This document shows positions 18,863 through 18,867 of a DNA stretch of 18,867 bases, piece by piece. The stretch covers positions 1 to 18,867 of the forward strand of contig CAZKLD010000021.1 in assembly GCA_964553745.1 (NCBI GenBank), written 5' to 3'. The position numbers and the translations under genes are program-made. Source of the DNA: STC-113 sp964553745. Lineage in GTDB: Bacteria > Patescibacteriota > Gracilibacteria > BD1-5 > UBA2023. The number at the start of each line of letters is the position of its first letter. Position 1 is the stretch's first letter. A model generated the notes under the pieces. The model made no database searches. It was given only the letters and a program-made list of their open reading frames with translations, and was not told where the DNA came from.

Positions 18863-18867
18863 TGAGC

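Overview
This window makes sense only if TGA is read as a sense codon. With the standard code it contains nothing but short fragments. With TGA read as glycine (NCBI table 25) it resolves into eight uninterrupted protein genes that end only at TAA or TAG. The glycine assignment can be read from conserved motifs: the dinucleotide-binding loops and the CATCDG active site of thioredoxin reductase, the ATP-binding G boxes of a histidine kinase, the GPGGFTG loop of TsaB and the FGLGGR motif of a mechanosensitive-channel-like protein. TGG remains the tryptophan codon. This code, together with the AT-rich sequence, AGA/AGG-dominated arginine codons and compact single-domain housekeeping proteins, points to the Absconditabacteria (SR1) / Gracilibacteria (BD1-5) branch of the Candidate Phyla Radiation. 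The two groups cannot be separated safely from this window.

Layout: the left edge holds the 5' part of a tRNA-Lys(UUU) on the minus strand, followed by about 330 bp of AT-rich non-coding DNA with a candidate promoter. A single giant plus-strand gene (388-13086, 4232 codons) then fills two thirds of the window. It encodes a probably exported, modular surface protein with an N-terminal signal/anchor segment, a large N-terminal region of unknown fold, Ig-like beta modules, an FG-GAP-like block, thrombospondin-3-like D/N repeats, a Gly/Pro/Cys-rich segment, a helical charged region, a PELPDLP-type proline/leucine tract and a long beta-rich C-terminus. Two bases after its stop comes tsaB (t6A tRNA modification), then a small two-helix membrane protein with a bacterial PH domain. 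These three may form one transcription unit.

The right third holds a thioredoxin reductase gene behind its own promoter-like sequence, an OmpR-type response regulator, and a membrane histidine kinase. The regulator and kinase look like one two-component system, but they are separated by a short GIY-YIG nuclease gene bracketed by 27-bp palindromic repeats, which looks like a small mobile or selfish repeat unit. The kinase ends at a strong, potentially bidirectional terminator. After a repeat-containing spacer, a convergent minus-strand gene encodes a mechanosensitive-channel-like membrane protein with a good promoter at the right edge.

Evidence limits: all domain calls come from reading translations by eye. 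No database search, structure prediction or alignment was run. Coordinates were obtained by following reading frames by hand.
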